Below, piece by piece: positions 8,834 through 17,160 of a DNA stretch of 25,789 bases. The notes under the pieces are model-generated. The model did not search any database. It was given only the letters and a program-made list of their open reading frames with translations, and was not told the DNA's origin. The position numbers and the translations under genes were made by a program. Location of the stretch: NCBI GenBank assembly GCA_964563495.1, contig CAZLYK010000072.1:1-25789 (forward strand), written 5' to 3'. This DNA is from CAZLYK01 sp964563495 (GTDB lineage: Bacteria; Acidobacteriota; Blastocatellia; RBC074). Positions within the stretch are counted from its first letter, which is position 1, and the number at the start of each line of letters is the position of its first letter.

Positions 8834-8863
8834 TTGCAGGCGCTGGTAGACGCGTCGTACAAT
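8834..8863 (+). promoter_or_regulatory. Possible promoter for the PpiC lipoprotein gene
   Basis: TTGCAG (8834-8839), 18 bases, TACAAT (8858-8863), about 62 bases before the chosen start codon. The match is fair and no other evidence supports it. Confidence 0.4.
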
Positions 8864-8925
8864 TCACTATTACTCGACATATTCCGAAAAATCTAAGCAT
8901 CGGTTATCAGCAAGTGGTTGCACTT

Positions 8926-9900
8926 ATGCGAATTATCTACTTGGCGCTGGCCCTGGTCCTGTCGGGCGGGGCGCTCGCCGGTTGCCGATCCTCGAGTTCC
9001 CCGGGCAGAGGAGCGACGGAAGACCAAACGCCGATCATCGTCGAGATCAACGGATCGGGCGAGCATCAATCGGCATTCGAGCGATTCGTCAAATCGAGGC
9101 TCTCCGATTTCGCCTCGCAGAGCGCGCAGAGCCAGACCGAGACTGATCAGCTCAAGAGCCGGCTGCTCGACGAATTTATTCAGCGCCAACTGATCGTCAG
9201 CGAGTCGCTCAAGAAGAAAATCGAACCGACCGATGAAGAGATCCGGCGCGCGCTCGAAGCGCAGCATAAACAGACCAGCGGCGAGGGATCGGATCAGAAC
9301 CTGACGACATTGGACAGCGGCGAACGCCGGATCGAGATCTTCAACGACCTGCTCACACTCAAGTACTATCAGACCGAAGTGCTCAAGAACGTTAAGGTTA
9401 CGGCTCAGGAAGTCGAGAGCTATTACAACTCGAAGCGGGATCAATACCAGGGGCAAAATGGCTTTTACGTTCGTGAGATTCGTGTTCGTGAAGAGGCCGA
9501 GGCGCAGAAACTCTATCGCCAGGCGCTTGCAAAGCCGGTCGATTTCGCCGTTCTCGCCAAAGAGCATTCTGAAGCTCCGACGGCCGGCAACGGAGGACTG
9601 ATCTATTACGAGGCTCAGCAGCTCCCGGTTTCTCTCGAACAGGCGATCACCCCGCTCAAGGTCGGGTCGATCAGCAAGGTCGTCAAATCGAGCTACGGAT
9701 TTCATATCTTCAAACTCGAACAGAGAGCCGAACCGCTGCCGCTCGAGAAAGTTCAGAAAGAAATTGAAGAGAAGCTGCTCAGCGAGAAGAACCAGGCACT
9801 GATCGACGAGTTCAATAAACGCGCGATCGCCGCCGCCAGGATCAAAGTTTTTCGCGACCGTCTCGGATTCAACTACCTCGGGAATTTTGCCGGTTCCTGA
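8926..9900 (+). CDS. PpiC-type (parvulin) peptidylprolyl isomerase lipoprotein
   Basis: This is a predicted envelope-anchored prolyl isomerase and chaperone of 324 residues. The N-terminus MRIIYLALALVLSGGALAGC is a lipoprotein signal with lipobox LAGC and Cys20. A SurA-like helical N-domain follows (about 30-165, with LLDEFIQRQLIVSESLKKK). The parvulin core is at about 175-275: FYVREIRVREEAEAQKLYRQ, DFAVLAKEHSEAPTAGNGG, and SSYGFHIFKLEQ near its end. The ATG at 8926 is chosen because it starts the signal sequence; the frame is open upstream to 8824 and no strong Shine-Dalgarno is seen. The next gene encodes a second, soluble parvulin, which suggests a shared role in folding outer-membrane or secreted proteins. 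Confidence 0.9.
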   Translation: MRIIYLALALVLSGGALAGCRSSSSPGRGATEDQTPIIVEINGSGEHQSAFERFVKSRLSDFASQSAQSQTETDQLKSRLLDEFIQRQLIVSESLKKKIEPTDEEIRRALEAQHKQTSGEGSDQNLTTLDSGERRIEIFNDLLTLKYYQTEVLKNVKVTAQEVESYYNSKRDQYQGQNGFYVREIRVREEAEAQKLYRQALAKPVDFAVLAKEHSEAPTAGNGGLIYYEAQQLPVSLEQAITPLKVGSISKVVKSSYGFHIFKLEQRAEPLPLEKVQKEIEEKLLSEKNQALIDEFNKRAIAAARIKVFRDRLGFNYLGNFAGS

Positions 9901-9966
9901 GACGGTTACCTGAAATGATTGCGATGACTGGGAGCGCTTGGGCTCGGGGGTAATGGCAGAGGAGTT

Positions 9967-10100
9967 TGACATGTCGCTACGCGACGCCCTGAAAAGAATG
10001 AAAAGCCTGGGTACGCGGGCGCCCCGCCCGCACAGGTTGATGATCAGTTTCTTAGCCGGAAAGCGGGCGGGGCGCCCGCGTACCCGGCTTTTCTGAGGAG
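9967..10100 (+). repeat. Family B 5'-end palindromic element, copy 1
   Basis: The element starts with CATGTCGCTACGCGACGCCC (small GTCGC/GCGAC hairpin at 9973-9985), then CTGAAAAGAATGAAAAGCC. Perfect 23-bp arms follow at 10009-10031 and 10063-10085 around a loop with GGTTGATGATCAGTTTCTT, and it ends TTTTCTGAGGAG. That last GAGGAG (10095-10100) is the ribosome binding site of the parvulin gene starting at 10107. The same edge, loop and tail recur in the copy at 25552-25692. Confidence 0.85.
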
Positions 10101-10106
10101 ACATCA

Positions 10107-11240
10107 ATGAAGAAGTTTTTACAGTTCGTTGCTTTGCTCGGGATCGCTCTTTTGAGCGCCAATTTAGTCTACGCGCAGGAGGGGGAGTCAAAGCCGGTCG
10201 ATGAAGTGATCGCACGCGTCAACGCCGGCGTGATTATGCGTTCGGCCTTTGAGGCCGCGCAGCGCGACATCCTCGAAGAGCTCAAGAAGCAGGGGCTCAC
10301 GGGCGAAGAGCTCGAGAAAAAGTTCAGTGAGTGGAAGCCGCGGATACTCGACGAGTTGATTAATACCCAGCTCCTCGCGCAGCGCGCCAAAGATCTTTCG
10401 ATCAATGTCGAGCCGCAGGTCAACCAGCAATTGCTTCGCATGATGAAAGAGAACAACTGCGAATCGCTCGATTGCCTCGGGCAGAAGATGCGTGAAGCCG
10501 GTTTTGATATGGACGAAGTGCGCCGCGTCATGACCGAAAACTTTTCGAAGGAAGCGGTGATCGGGCGCGAAGTCTACGGTCGCGTCTACCAGCAGTTGAC
10601 CGAGAAGGAGAAACGCGACGCCTACGAAAAGAACAAAGAGTATTTCACCGAGCCGGGTGAGGTGACGCTCAGCCGCATCTTCGTGGCCTTCGGGAAAGAC
10701 CCGAATCAGGCGCTGCAGCGTGCGAACGAGATCATCGCCCAGGCGCGCGGCGGAGCGGTTGAATTCGGGACTCTCGCCGAGCGCTTTTCCGAAGACGAGC
10801 TCGGCAAAAAGAGCAAAGGGGTGATCGGGGCGATCAAGGTTACCGATCTCGCTCCGGAGGTCAAAGCCGCCGTCGAAAAAGCCGAGGTCGGAACCGTGAC
10901 CGATCCGGTCAAGCTCGAGAACGGCTACTACCTTTTCCGCATCGATCAGCGCAAGGAATCGAAAATGTTGCCGTTTGATGATGAGAAGGTGCAGGACGCG
11001 ATCGGACGCTACCTGGTCGGCCAGCGCGCCGAAAAACAGATCGATGAGTACCTGACCAAGCTGCGCGACGAGGCTTTTATCGAGATCGACTCCCGCTTCC
11101 AGTTTGAAAATGCCAAGGTCAAGTCCGTCCAGATCAAGCGCATCCCCTATTCTGATGAAGGTGAACGGGGAAAGAAGAAGAACAAGAAAGACAAGAAGGC
11201 CGAGGAGGCGCAAAAGACCACCGCCAACAATAAACCGTAG
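10107..11240 (+). CDS. SurA-like periplasmic peptidylprolyl isomerase
   Basis: This 377-residue protein is a predicted periplasmic chaperone of outer-membrane proteins. Signal peptide MKKFLQFVALLGIALLSANLVYA is probably cut before QEGESK. A SurA N-terminal helical domain (about 30-170) contains DEVIARVNAGVIMRSAFEAA and ILDELINTQLLAQRAKDL. The PpiC domain (about 180-290) contains GEVTLSRIFVAF, EFGTLAERFSEDELGKKSKG and LENGYYLFRIDQRKE. The tail from about 350 is very Lys-rich (GKKKNKKDKKAEEAQK), unusual for SurA and possibly disordered. Cys139 and Cys144 (NNCESLDCLG) could form a disulfide. The start ATG at 10107 follows GAGGAG inside a family B repeat, so translation initiation is probably set by the repeat edge. 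Confidence 0.9.
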   Translation: MKKFLQFVALLGIALLSANLVYAQEGESKPVDEVIARVNAGVIMRSAFEAAQRDILEELKKQGLTGEELEKKFSEWKPRILDELINTQLLAQRAKDLSINVEPQVNQQLLRMMKENNCESLDCLGQKMREAGFDMDEVRRVMTENFSKEAVIGREVYGRVYQQLTEKEKRDAYEKNKEYFTEPGEVTLSRIFVAFGKDPNQALQRANEIIAQARGGAVEFGTLAERFSEDELGKKSKGVIGAIKVTDLAPEVKAAVEKAEVGTVTDPVKLENGYYLFRIDQRKESKMLPFDDEKVQDAIGRYLVGQRAEKQIDEYLTKLRDEAFIEIDSRFQFENAKVKSVQIKRIPYSDEGERGKKKNKKDKKAEEAQKTTANNKP

Positions 11241-11296
11241 CGCTTTCGCGCCGCTCCGGCGTGTGATCAGGTAGTTATTCTTTTTCCGAGTTGATT

Positions 11297-12436
11297 ATGG
11301 ACAAAATCTTCATCAGCGATCTGGCTCCCAATCAGACGATCAGCACAACCTTCCTGGTGAAATCCAAAGAACTGAGGAGCAAAAAGACGGGCGGTCAGTT
11401 TGCTTTGATCAATTTTGGCGATAAGAGCGGGGATATCGTCGGGCAGTGGTGGGACAATTTCGAAGATACGATCGACACCTTCGACCGCGATGACGTGGTC
11501 TTCGTCCGCGGCCTGGTCAATGTTTATCGCAATCATCTGCAGATCTCGATCCACCGCATGAGGCTCTGCCAGGAGCACGAGATCGACCTTTCACACTATT
11601 TCCCGACGACCAGATACGACGTCGAGGAGATGTTCGCCGAGATGATGGGCATGATCGGCGAGTTCCAAAATCCCTACCTCCGGCAATTGCTCGAAAACAT
11701 CTTCGCTTGTGAGGAGACGGCGCGGAAATTTAAAAAGGCTCCGGCGGCCAAGACCATGCATCATCCATATCTGGGGGGGTTGCTCGAGCACACGCTTTCA
11801 TTGCTCAAGCTTTGTCGCAAGGTGGGTGAGCATTACCGGGGAATCGATATCGATCTTCTCCAAACCGGGGCCGTGCTCCACGATTTCGGCAAGATCGACG
11901 AGCTCAGCTACGATCGCGCATTCAGTTACACGAACGAGGGTCAGATGATCGGTCATCTGGTCATGGAGACGATCATGGTTGCCGAGAGGATCAGGGAGAT
12001 CCCCGGATTCCCGGATGAGTTGCGGCGCCACCTGCTGCACCTGCTGCTGGCTCATCACGGTAAATTGGAGTACGGCTCGCCAAAGCTGCCTTTGACGCCC
12101 GAGGCCCTCATGCTTGCCTATCTGGACGATCTGGATTCAAAGGTCGAAGCCATGCAGCGACTCATGGCCGAACCACACGGAGCCGGCGACTGGACGCGGA
12201 TTACCCCAATGTTCGAGCGCCCGATCTATCGTCTCCGGACGACCGAGGCGCCGGATCAACAACCGGCTGAGCCGGTTAAGATCGATGAGCCGAGCGACCT
12301 CTCAACCCCGGCGATCAGTGCCGCCGCCGCGACTACTAATACCGAGAATGCCGGCGCAGCGCCGCGAAAATCGACTCACCGCCGCGACAGCTTCAACACG
12401 CCGTTCGAGCAGCTGGCCGATATGCTCAAAGAGTAG
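11297..12436 (+). CDS. YhaM-type 3'-5' exoribonuclease (OB-fold plus HD domain)
   Basis: This 379-residue cytoplasmic nuclease resembles YhaM/CBF1 proteins, which degrade RNA and single-stranded DNA from the 3' end. An OB-fold occupies about residues 5-95 (TFLVKSKELRSKKTGGQFALINFGDKSGDI is its first half in order). The HD domain covers about 155-285: LLEHTLSLLKL with His165, GAVLHDFGK with His195-Asp196, HLLLAHHGKLEYGSPKLPLT with His253-His254, and AYLDDLDSK. The C-terminal 70 residues are Ala/Pro/Thr-rich and variable. I chose ATG 11297; TTG at 11291 would add two residues. The gene follows the SurA-like gene by 56 bases and may be co-transcribed. Confidence 0.88.
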   Translation: MDKIFISDLAPNQTISTTFLVKSKELRSKKTGGQFALINFGDKSGDIVGQWWDNFEDTIDTFDRDDVVFVRGLVNVYRNHLQISIHRMRLCQEHEIDLSHYFPTTRYDVEEMFAEMMGMIGEFQNPYLRQLLENIFACEETARKFKKAPAAKTMHHPYLGGLLEHTLSLLKLCRKVGEHYRGIDIDLLQTGAVLHDFGKIDELSYDRAFSYTNEGQMIGHLVMETIMVAERIREIPGFPDELRRHLLHLLLAHHGKLEYGSPKLPLTPEALMLAYLDDLDSKVEAMQRLMAEPHGAGDWTRITPMFERPIYRLRTTEAPDQQPAEPVKIDEPSDLSTPAISAAAATTNTENAGAAPRKSTHRRDSFNTPFEQLADMLKE

Positions 12437-12576
12437 CGCTCGCCCCGTCCGTTTGCCGCCCAAATTTGTTGATACATTTGATCTTGATTGCCGGCTTCGC
12501 TTCGGGCAAGCTATGACCCGACTCGTCAGATGTCAAATAAATCAAAAGCCAAAAATCGGGAGGCGGGAATCAGGCT

Positions 12577-13203
12577 ATGATTTCAGGAATTCTATTGGCC
12601 GCGGGGGAATCCAGGCGGATGCAGGGGGCGTTCAAGCCCCTGCTCAAATGGGGCAGGCGGACGGTGATCGGCGAATGCATCTATCAGCTGCGCAGTTCGC
12701 AGCTGGCGGATATCTTTGTCGTGCTCGGTCATCGCGCGGATGAGATCAGATCGGGGCTGGCCGGGACGGGCGTCCAGTATGCGATCAACGAGGACTACCG
12801 GCAGGGGATGCTCAGCTCGATCAAGACCGGCCTGGCTGCGCTCGGGCCGAATACCGATGCCTTTCTGCTCGCGCTGGTTGACCAGCCGATGGTCAAATCC
12901 GGGCTGATCGACAAATTGATAGAAGCGTACGGCAGCGGTGACAAAGGGATTGTCGTTCCTACCTATCAGGGCAGACTCGGCCATCCGGTCATCATCAGCG
13001 TGAGTTATCTGGATGAGATCATGCAGCTCGATGATCAGGCGGAAGGGGGAATGCGCGGATTTATCAATGCGCACCGTGACGACTGGCTCGAAGTGCCCGT
13101 CGATACCCCATCGGTGATCGAAGATATCGATCTGCCCGAAGATTACGAACGATTGAGCAAACAGGCCGAGCCGCTCTACGAGCACCACAAGTGGCACCCT
13201 TAG
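12577..13203 (+). CDS. MobA/MocA-like NTP transferase family protein
   Basis: This 208-residue protein has a Rossmann-like nucleotidyltransferase fold of the molybdenum-cofactor cytidylyl/guanylyltransferase type. The N-terminal loop ILLAAGESRRMQG (residues 5-17) with Lys20 and Lys24 is the nucleotide-binding signature. LALVDQPMV (98-106) carries the metal-binding Asp102 and the DQP motif typical of MocA relatives, and GHPVI (135-139) and GMRGFI are also family features. It may transfer CMP to molybdopterin or act on another small phosphorylated substrate; no molybdoenzyme is nearby to decide. The Shine-Dalgarno is weak. The G-rich repeat at 13213 follows its stop. Confidence 0.82.
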   Translation: MISGILLAAGESRRMQGAFKPLLKWGRRTVIGECIYQLRSSQLADIFVVLGHRADEIRSGLAGTGVQYAINEDYRQGMLSSIKTGLAALGPNTDAFLLALVDQPMVKSGLIDKLIEAYGSGDKGIVVPTYQGRLGHPVIISVSYLDEIMQLDDQAEGGMRGFINAHRDDWLEVPVDTPSVIEDIDLPEDYERLSKQAEPLYEHHKWHP

Positions 13204-13212
13204 AAAAGGAAT

Positions 13213-13298
13213 GGACAGACGGGGAGACTGGGCGATTGGGGGACGGGGGGATTGAGCCATCGATCGCCCAGTCGCCCGGTCCCCCTGTCTCCCTGTCG
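13213..13298. repeat. G-rich imperfect inverted repeat with quadruplex motif
   Basis: Units of the form GGGAGACTGGGCGATTGGG (13222-13240) are mirrored by CCCAGTCGCCCGG and CCCCCTGTCTCCC on the right, giving an imperfect hairpin. Bases 13221-13250 satisfy a four-tract G-quadruplex pattern: GGGG, GGG, GGGGG and GGGGGG with loops of 5, 5 and 2. It fills nearly all the space between the nucleotidyltransferase stop and the ubiD-type start. Confidence 0.7.
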
Positions 13299-13317
13299 GT
13301 TTTTTCTGGAGAAGACC

Positions 13318-14766
<1,449 letters not shown>

Positions 14767-14778
14767 AAGAGGCCAGGG

Positions 14779-14860
14779 CTTTCAAGAAAATGTCACCCTG
14801 GAAAAACTAAAAGACCGGCAGCGGCGATCCGAGTTCCTCCGATTTTCTTTTTCTTGAAAG
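14779..14860. repeat. 12-bp inverted repeat after the ubiD-type gene
   Basis: CTTTCAAGAAAA (14779-14790) is perfectly complementary to TTTTCTTGAAAG (14849-14860), separated by 58 bases. It fills the space between the ubiD-type stop and the GH16 start. The loop is long for a terminator, so its role is unclear. Confidence 0.4.
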
Positions 14861-14885
14861 TTATAGCATCTTTCCCGGGGGTTCT

Positions 14886-15758
14886 ATGCGAAGATCAAAA
14901 CCTCTTTTGAGCGTACTTTTGATCACCTGGCTCGTGATCTTTTCGGCGCCGGCAACTGCGCAGAAACAGCCGCCCATCTGGTCCGATGAATTCGATGGTC
15001 CGGCCGGAGCAGCCCCAGACTCGACGAAATGGGGCTTTGATCTGGGAGGCTCGGGCTGGGGCAACAACGAATGGCAGACTTACACCAGCCGGGTCGACAA
15101 TGCCTACCTTGATGGCGCGGGCAATCTGGTGATCAAGGCGATCAAAGAGGGGTACACCGGACAGGATGGGATAACTCGCGAATATACCTCGGCTCGATTG
15201 GTGACCAGGGGTAAGTTCGAGAAGCTGTACGGGCGGTTCGAGGCTCGAATCAAAATGCCTTACGGCCAGGGCATCTGGCCGGCTTTCTGGATGCTGGGGA
15301 ATAATATCAATACCGCCGGCTGGCCGAACTGCGGCGAGATAGACATTATGGAGAACATCGGGCGCGAACCTTCGATCGCCCACGGCAGTTTGCACGGGCC
15401 GGGCTATTCCGGCGCCAACCCGCTGACAGCCTCCTTCACGCTTCCGGAAGGGCGGCGCTTCGCCGACGATTTTCACGTCTTTGCCGTCGAATGGGATCCG
15501 CGCGAGATCAGGTTCTTTATCGATGGAACGCTCTATCAGAAACGGGCGCCGGGCGACCTTCCCCAGGGAGCCAGATGGGTCTTCGATCATCCGCATTACA
15601 TCCTGCTCAACCTGGCTGTCGGGGGCAACTGGCCCGGCTATCCGGATGCAACGACCGTCTTCCCACAGACCCTGGTCGTGGATTACGTCAGAGTCTATTC
15701 GATCGATCGAGGCGATTCCCCATCTGATCGCCGCCTCCAGAAGCGCACGATTCAATAG
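14886..15758 (+). CDS. Secreted glycoside hydrolase family 16 beta-glucanase
   Basis: This 290-residue secreted enzyme probably cleaves beta-1,3 or mixed beta-1,3/1,4 glucans. Signal peptide MRRSKPLLSVLLITWLVIFS runs to APATA, with cleavage near residue 25. The GH16 fold begins at WSDEFDGPAGAAPDSTKW. The substrate cleft has GIWPAFWMLG, and the catalytic motif GEIDIMENIG places nucleophile Glu151, helper Asp153 and acid/base Glu156. The extra Met in E-I-D-I-M-E is the laminarinase-type (bulged) form of the motif. HVFAVEWDPREIRFFIDG and YILLNLAVGGNWPG complete the family pattern. No carbohydrate-binding module is attached. The stop TAG lies in CAATAGACGGG, which resembles the edge of the GACAGGAT repeats. 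Confidence 0.94.
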   Translation: MRRSKPLLSVLLITWLVIFSAPATAQKQPPIWSDEFDGPAGAAPDSTKWGFDLGGSGWGNNEWQTYTSRVDNAYLDGAGNLVIKAIKEGYTGQDGITREYTSARLVTRGKFEKLYGRFEARIKMPYGQGIWPAFWMLGNNINTAGWPNCGEIDIMENIGREPSIAHGSLHGPGYSGANPLTASFTLPEGRRFADDFHVFAVEWDPREIRFFIDGTLYQKRAPGDLPQGARWVFDHPHYILLNLAVGGNWPGYPDATTVFPQTLVVDYVRVYSIDRGDSPSDRRLQKRTIQ

Positions 15759-15782
15759 ACGGGTCGATCCCGGTTATTGTCC

Positions 15783-16133
15783 TCATTTCTGGCGCAGGTA
15801 ATCGTCGCTGCCCTCGATCCAGTCTTTCCTGATCGGGCTGAAGACATCGATGCCGGTAAAGTCCTCATCCGCGACCGCCTGGTGAGGGACGTTCGAGGGG
15901 ATGACGACCAGCTCGCCGGCCTTGAGCAGCAGCTCTTCACCGCCGATGACGAAGCGCAGGGATCCGCTCATGCAATAGCTGAATTGCTCGCTATCGTGCT
16001 GGTGCTGCGGCACCACGCACCCTTTCTTCAAAGTGAGGAAAGCGAATGTGATCTTTTCGCCAGAGAAGAAACGGCGGGACAAAAGATCGGTCACCTTCTC
16101 TTCCGGAATTTGATTGAGCCGATAGTGCTTCAT
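15783..16133 (-). CDS. Small single-domain cupin protein
   Basis: This 116-residue protein is a one-domain beta-barrel cupin. Motif 1 is PQHQHDSEQFSYCMSGSLRF, with candidate metal ligands His44, His46 and Glu49; motif 2 is AGELVVIPSNVPHQA with His84. The length and the intact ligand set suggest a metal-binding cupin, perhaps a dioxygenase, an isomerase or a small sensor. Substrate and metal cannot be inferred. The ATG at 16133 follows AGGTGA at a normal distance. A strong terminator at 16236-16271 separates it from the upstream minus-strand gene, so it probably has its own promoter, which I could not place. It converges on the GH16 gene, whose stop is 24 bases away. Confidence 0.88.
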   Translation of the reverse strand: MKHYRLNQIPEEKVTDLLSRRFFSGEKITFAFLTLKKGCVVPQHQHDSEQFSYCMSGSLRFVIGGEELLLKAGELVVIPSNVPHQAVADEDFTGIDVFSPIRKDWIEGSDDYLRQK

Positions 16134-16226
16134 GCTTGTTCACCTGGAGGACTAAGGATTCAGCCTGATTGTCATCAATTGCAGCAGGAGCATAACACAA
16201 ACGGCATGATCGCTAAATAAATGAGA

Positions 16227-16271
16227 GGGGAAAAACGAAAAGGGCGATGGAAAACTCCAACGCCCTTTTCG
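16227..16271 (-). terminator. Rho-independent terminator of the glycine-zipper gene
   Basis: Stem CGAAAAGGGCG (16236-16246) pairs with CGCCCTTTTCG (16261-16271). An inner TGGA/TCCA stem sits above one mismatch, with an AAAC loop. On the minus strand the stem is followed by TTTTTCCCC, which sets the direction. Confidence 0.85.
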
Positions 16272-16305
16272 CCTATGGACAACGAGATAAGTTTCTCGAT
16301 CTCTT

Positions 16306-16680
16306 CTACCAGGGGAACCGGTTACGGTTGACCTTATTTTTGTGGTACAGGTAACCGCCCGCCGCTCCAACACCGGCACCGATCAATGCGCCCTTCTTGC
16401 CGCCGACCAACGCTCCGACTCCGGCGCCTATCCCGGCCCCAACCGCCGTTCGCGTGATAGCCTTACGCTTGGTGTCTTCTCGTCCGCGATAACGGTCGTT
16501 ATCGTAGTCGTAATCATTACGATCTCTATAGTTGCGGTCGTTATCGTAGTATGAACTCTGATAAACACTGCGTTTGCGGTGTTTGCCGTCAGCGTAGGCG
16601 CTCGGTGTCGCCGCGGTCACGAAGAGCAGCCCAAACGCCAACATCATGACAACCGCGCTTTGGTGAATCTTTCTAATCAT
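16306..16680 (-). CDS. Secreted glycine-zipper protein
   Basis: This 124-residue envelope protein has a signal peptide (MIRKIHQSAVVMMLAFGLLF to about AYA). A charged, Tyr/Asp/Arg-rich linker follows (NDRNYRDRNDYDYDNDRYRG), then a glycine-zipper hydrophobic stretch AVGAGIGAGVGALVGGKKGA to AAGGYLY, and a basic tail. The GxxxG pattern is of the YMGG-like type and suggests a helical hairpin in a membrane. ATG 16680 follows AAGGAGG at 16685-16691; an open frame to 16707 lacks a better start. Its function is not known, and relatives are often stress-linked envelope proteins. The linker is low-complexity and would evolve quickly. Confidence 0.82.
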   Translation of the reverse strand: MIRKIHQSAVVMMLAFGLLFVTAATPSAYADGKHRKRSVYQSSYYDNDRNYRDRNDYDYDNDRYRGREDTKRKAITRTAVGAGIGAGVGALVGGKKGALIGAGVGAAGGYLYHKNKVNRNRFPW

Positions 16681-16707
16681 TTTTCCTCCTTGAGCAGCCC
16701 TTCCCAA

Positions 16708-16950
16708 CGGTCGCTGCCGCGTTTCTGCCGTTTTCCAATCGTCCTTACAATAAAGGATATCGATAATTACACACTAACCAACATCAAGAAGCGTGCCGTT
16801 TGCACTCAATTAATCGATATTTTATAAATTGTTGAAGTTTAATGGCTTACTGCGATAATGATGACTATGACCGGCGGGCCTTTCAGTCAGGGAAGTGAAA
16901 AGGACACGTTTACGTGTACTTGACGGCACCAAATGATGCAAAATAAGCGA
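16708..16950. other. AT-rich intergenic spacer upstream of the glycine-zipper gene
   Basis: There is no coding signal. The stretch is AT-rich and contains ATATCGATAATTA near 16757 and AATTAATCGATAT near 16807, a pair of near-mirror ATCGAT boxes that may bracket the minus-strand promoter. A short ACACGT/ACGTGT hairpin occurs near 16902-16917. None of these is a firm regulatory call. Confidence 0.3.
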
Positions 16951-16953
16951 GTT

Positions 16954-17057
16954 CTCCTCTGAAAAACCTGGGTACGCACGCCTCCGGCGTGCCGCACGGC
17001 GGAGGCGTGCGTACCCAGGTTGATCTCATTGTTTCAGGGCAATGCAGCGTAACATGA
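16954..17057 (-). repeat. Family B palindromic element, copy 2 (short loop)
   Basis: TCCTCTGAAAAACC is followed by perfect 20-bp arms (16967-16986 and 17000-17019; arm starts CCTGGGTACGCACGCCTCC). The tail CATTGTTTCAGGGCAATGCA, GCGTAACATGAA matches the CATGTCGC...CCCTGAAA edge of copies 1 and 4 in reverse. The conserved TGATCA loop is missing and the arms have a different core. It abuts copy 3 head to tail. Confidence 0.75.
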
Positions 17058-17060
17058 ACG

Positions 17061-17160
17061 ACTCCTCTGAAAAGCCTGGGAACGCGGGCGTCCCGCCCGC
17101 ATGTTCGGGCAAAGAAATTGATCATCAACCCATGCGGGCGAGACGCCCGCGTTCCCAGGC
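17061..17160 (-). repeat. Family B palindromic element, copy 3, inside the propeller gene start
   Basis: ACTCCTCTGAAAAGCC leads to 29-bp arms (17074-17102 and 17132-17160) with a single mismatch. The loop GGGCAAAGAAATTGATCATC has TGATCA and is nearly identical to that of copy 4. The right arm begins with ATG at 17132 and codes for MRARRPRSQA, which is in frame with the propeller protein. Confidence 0.85.

Noticed and set aside
16910..17128. 72-residue minus-strand open frame with a Shine-Dalgarno-like site
   Set aside because: It consists almost wholly of two family B repeats and is a typical repeat-derived false gene.
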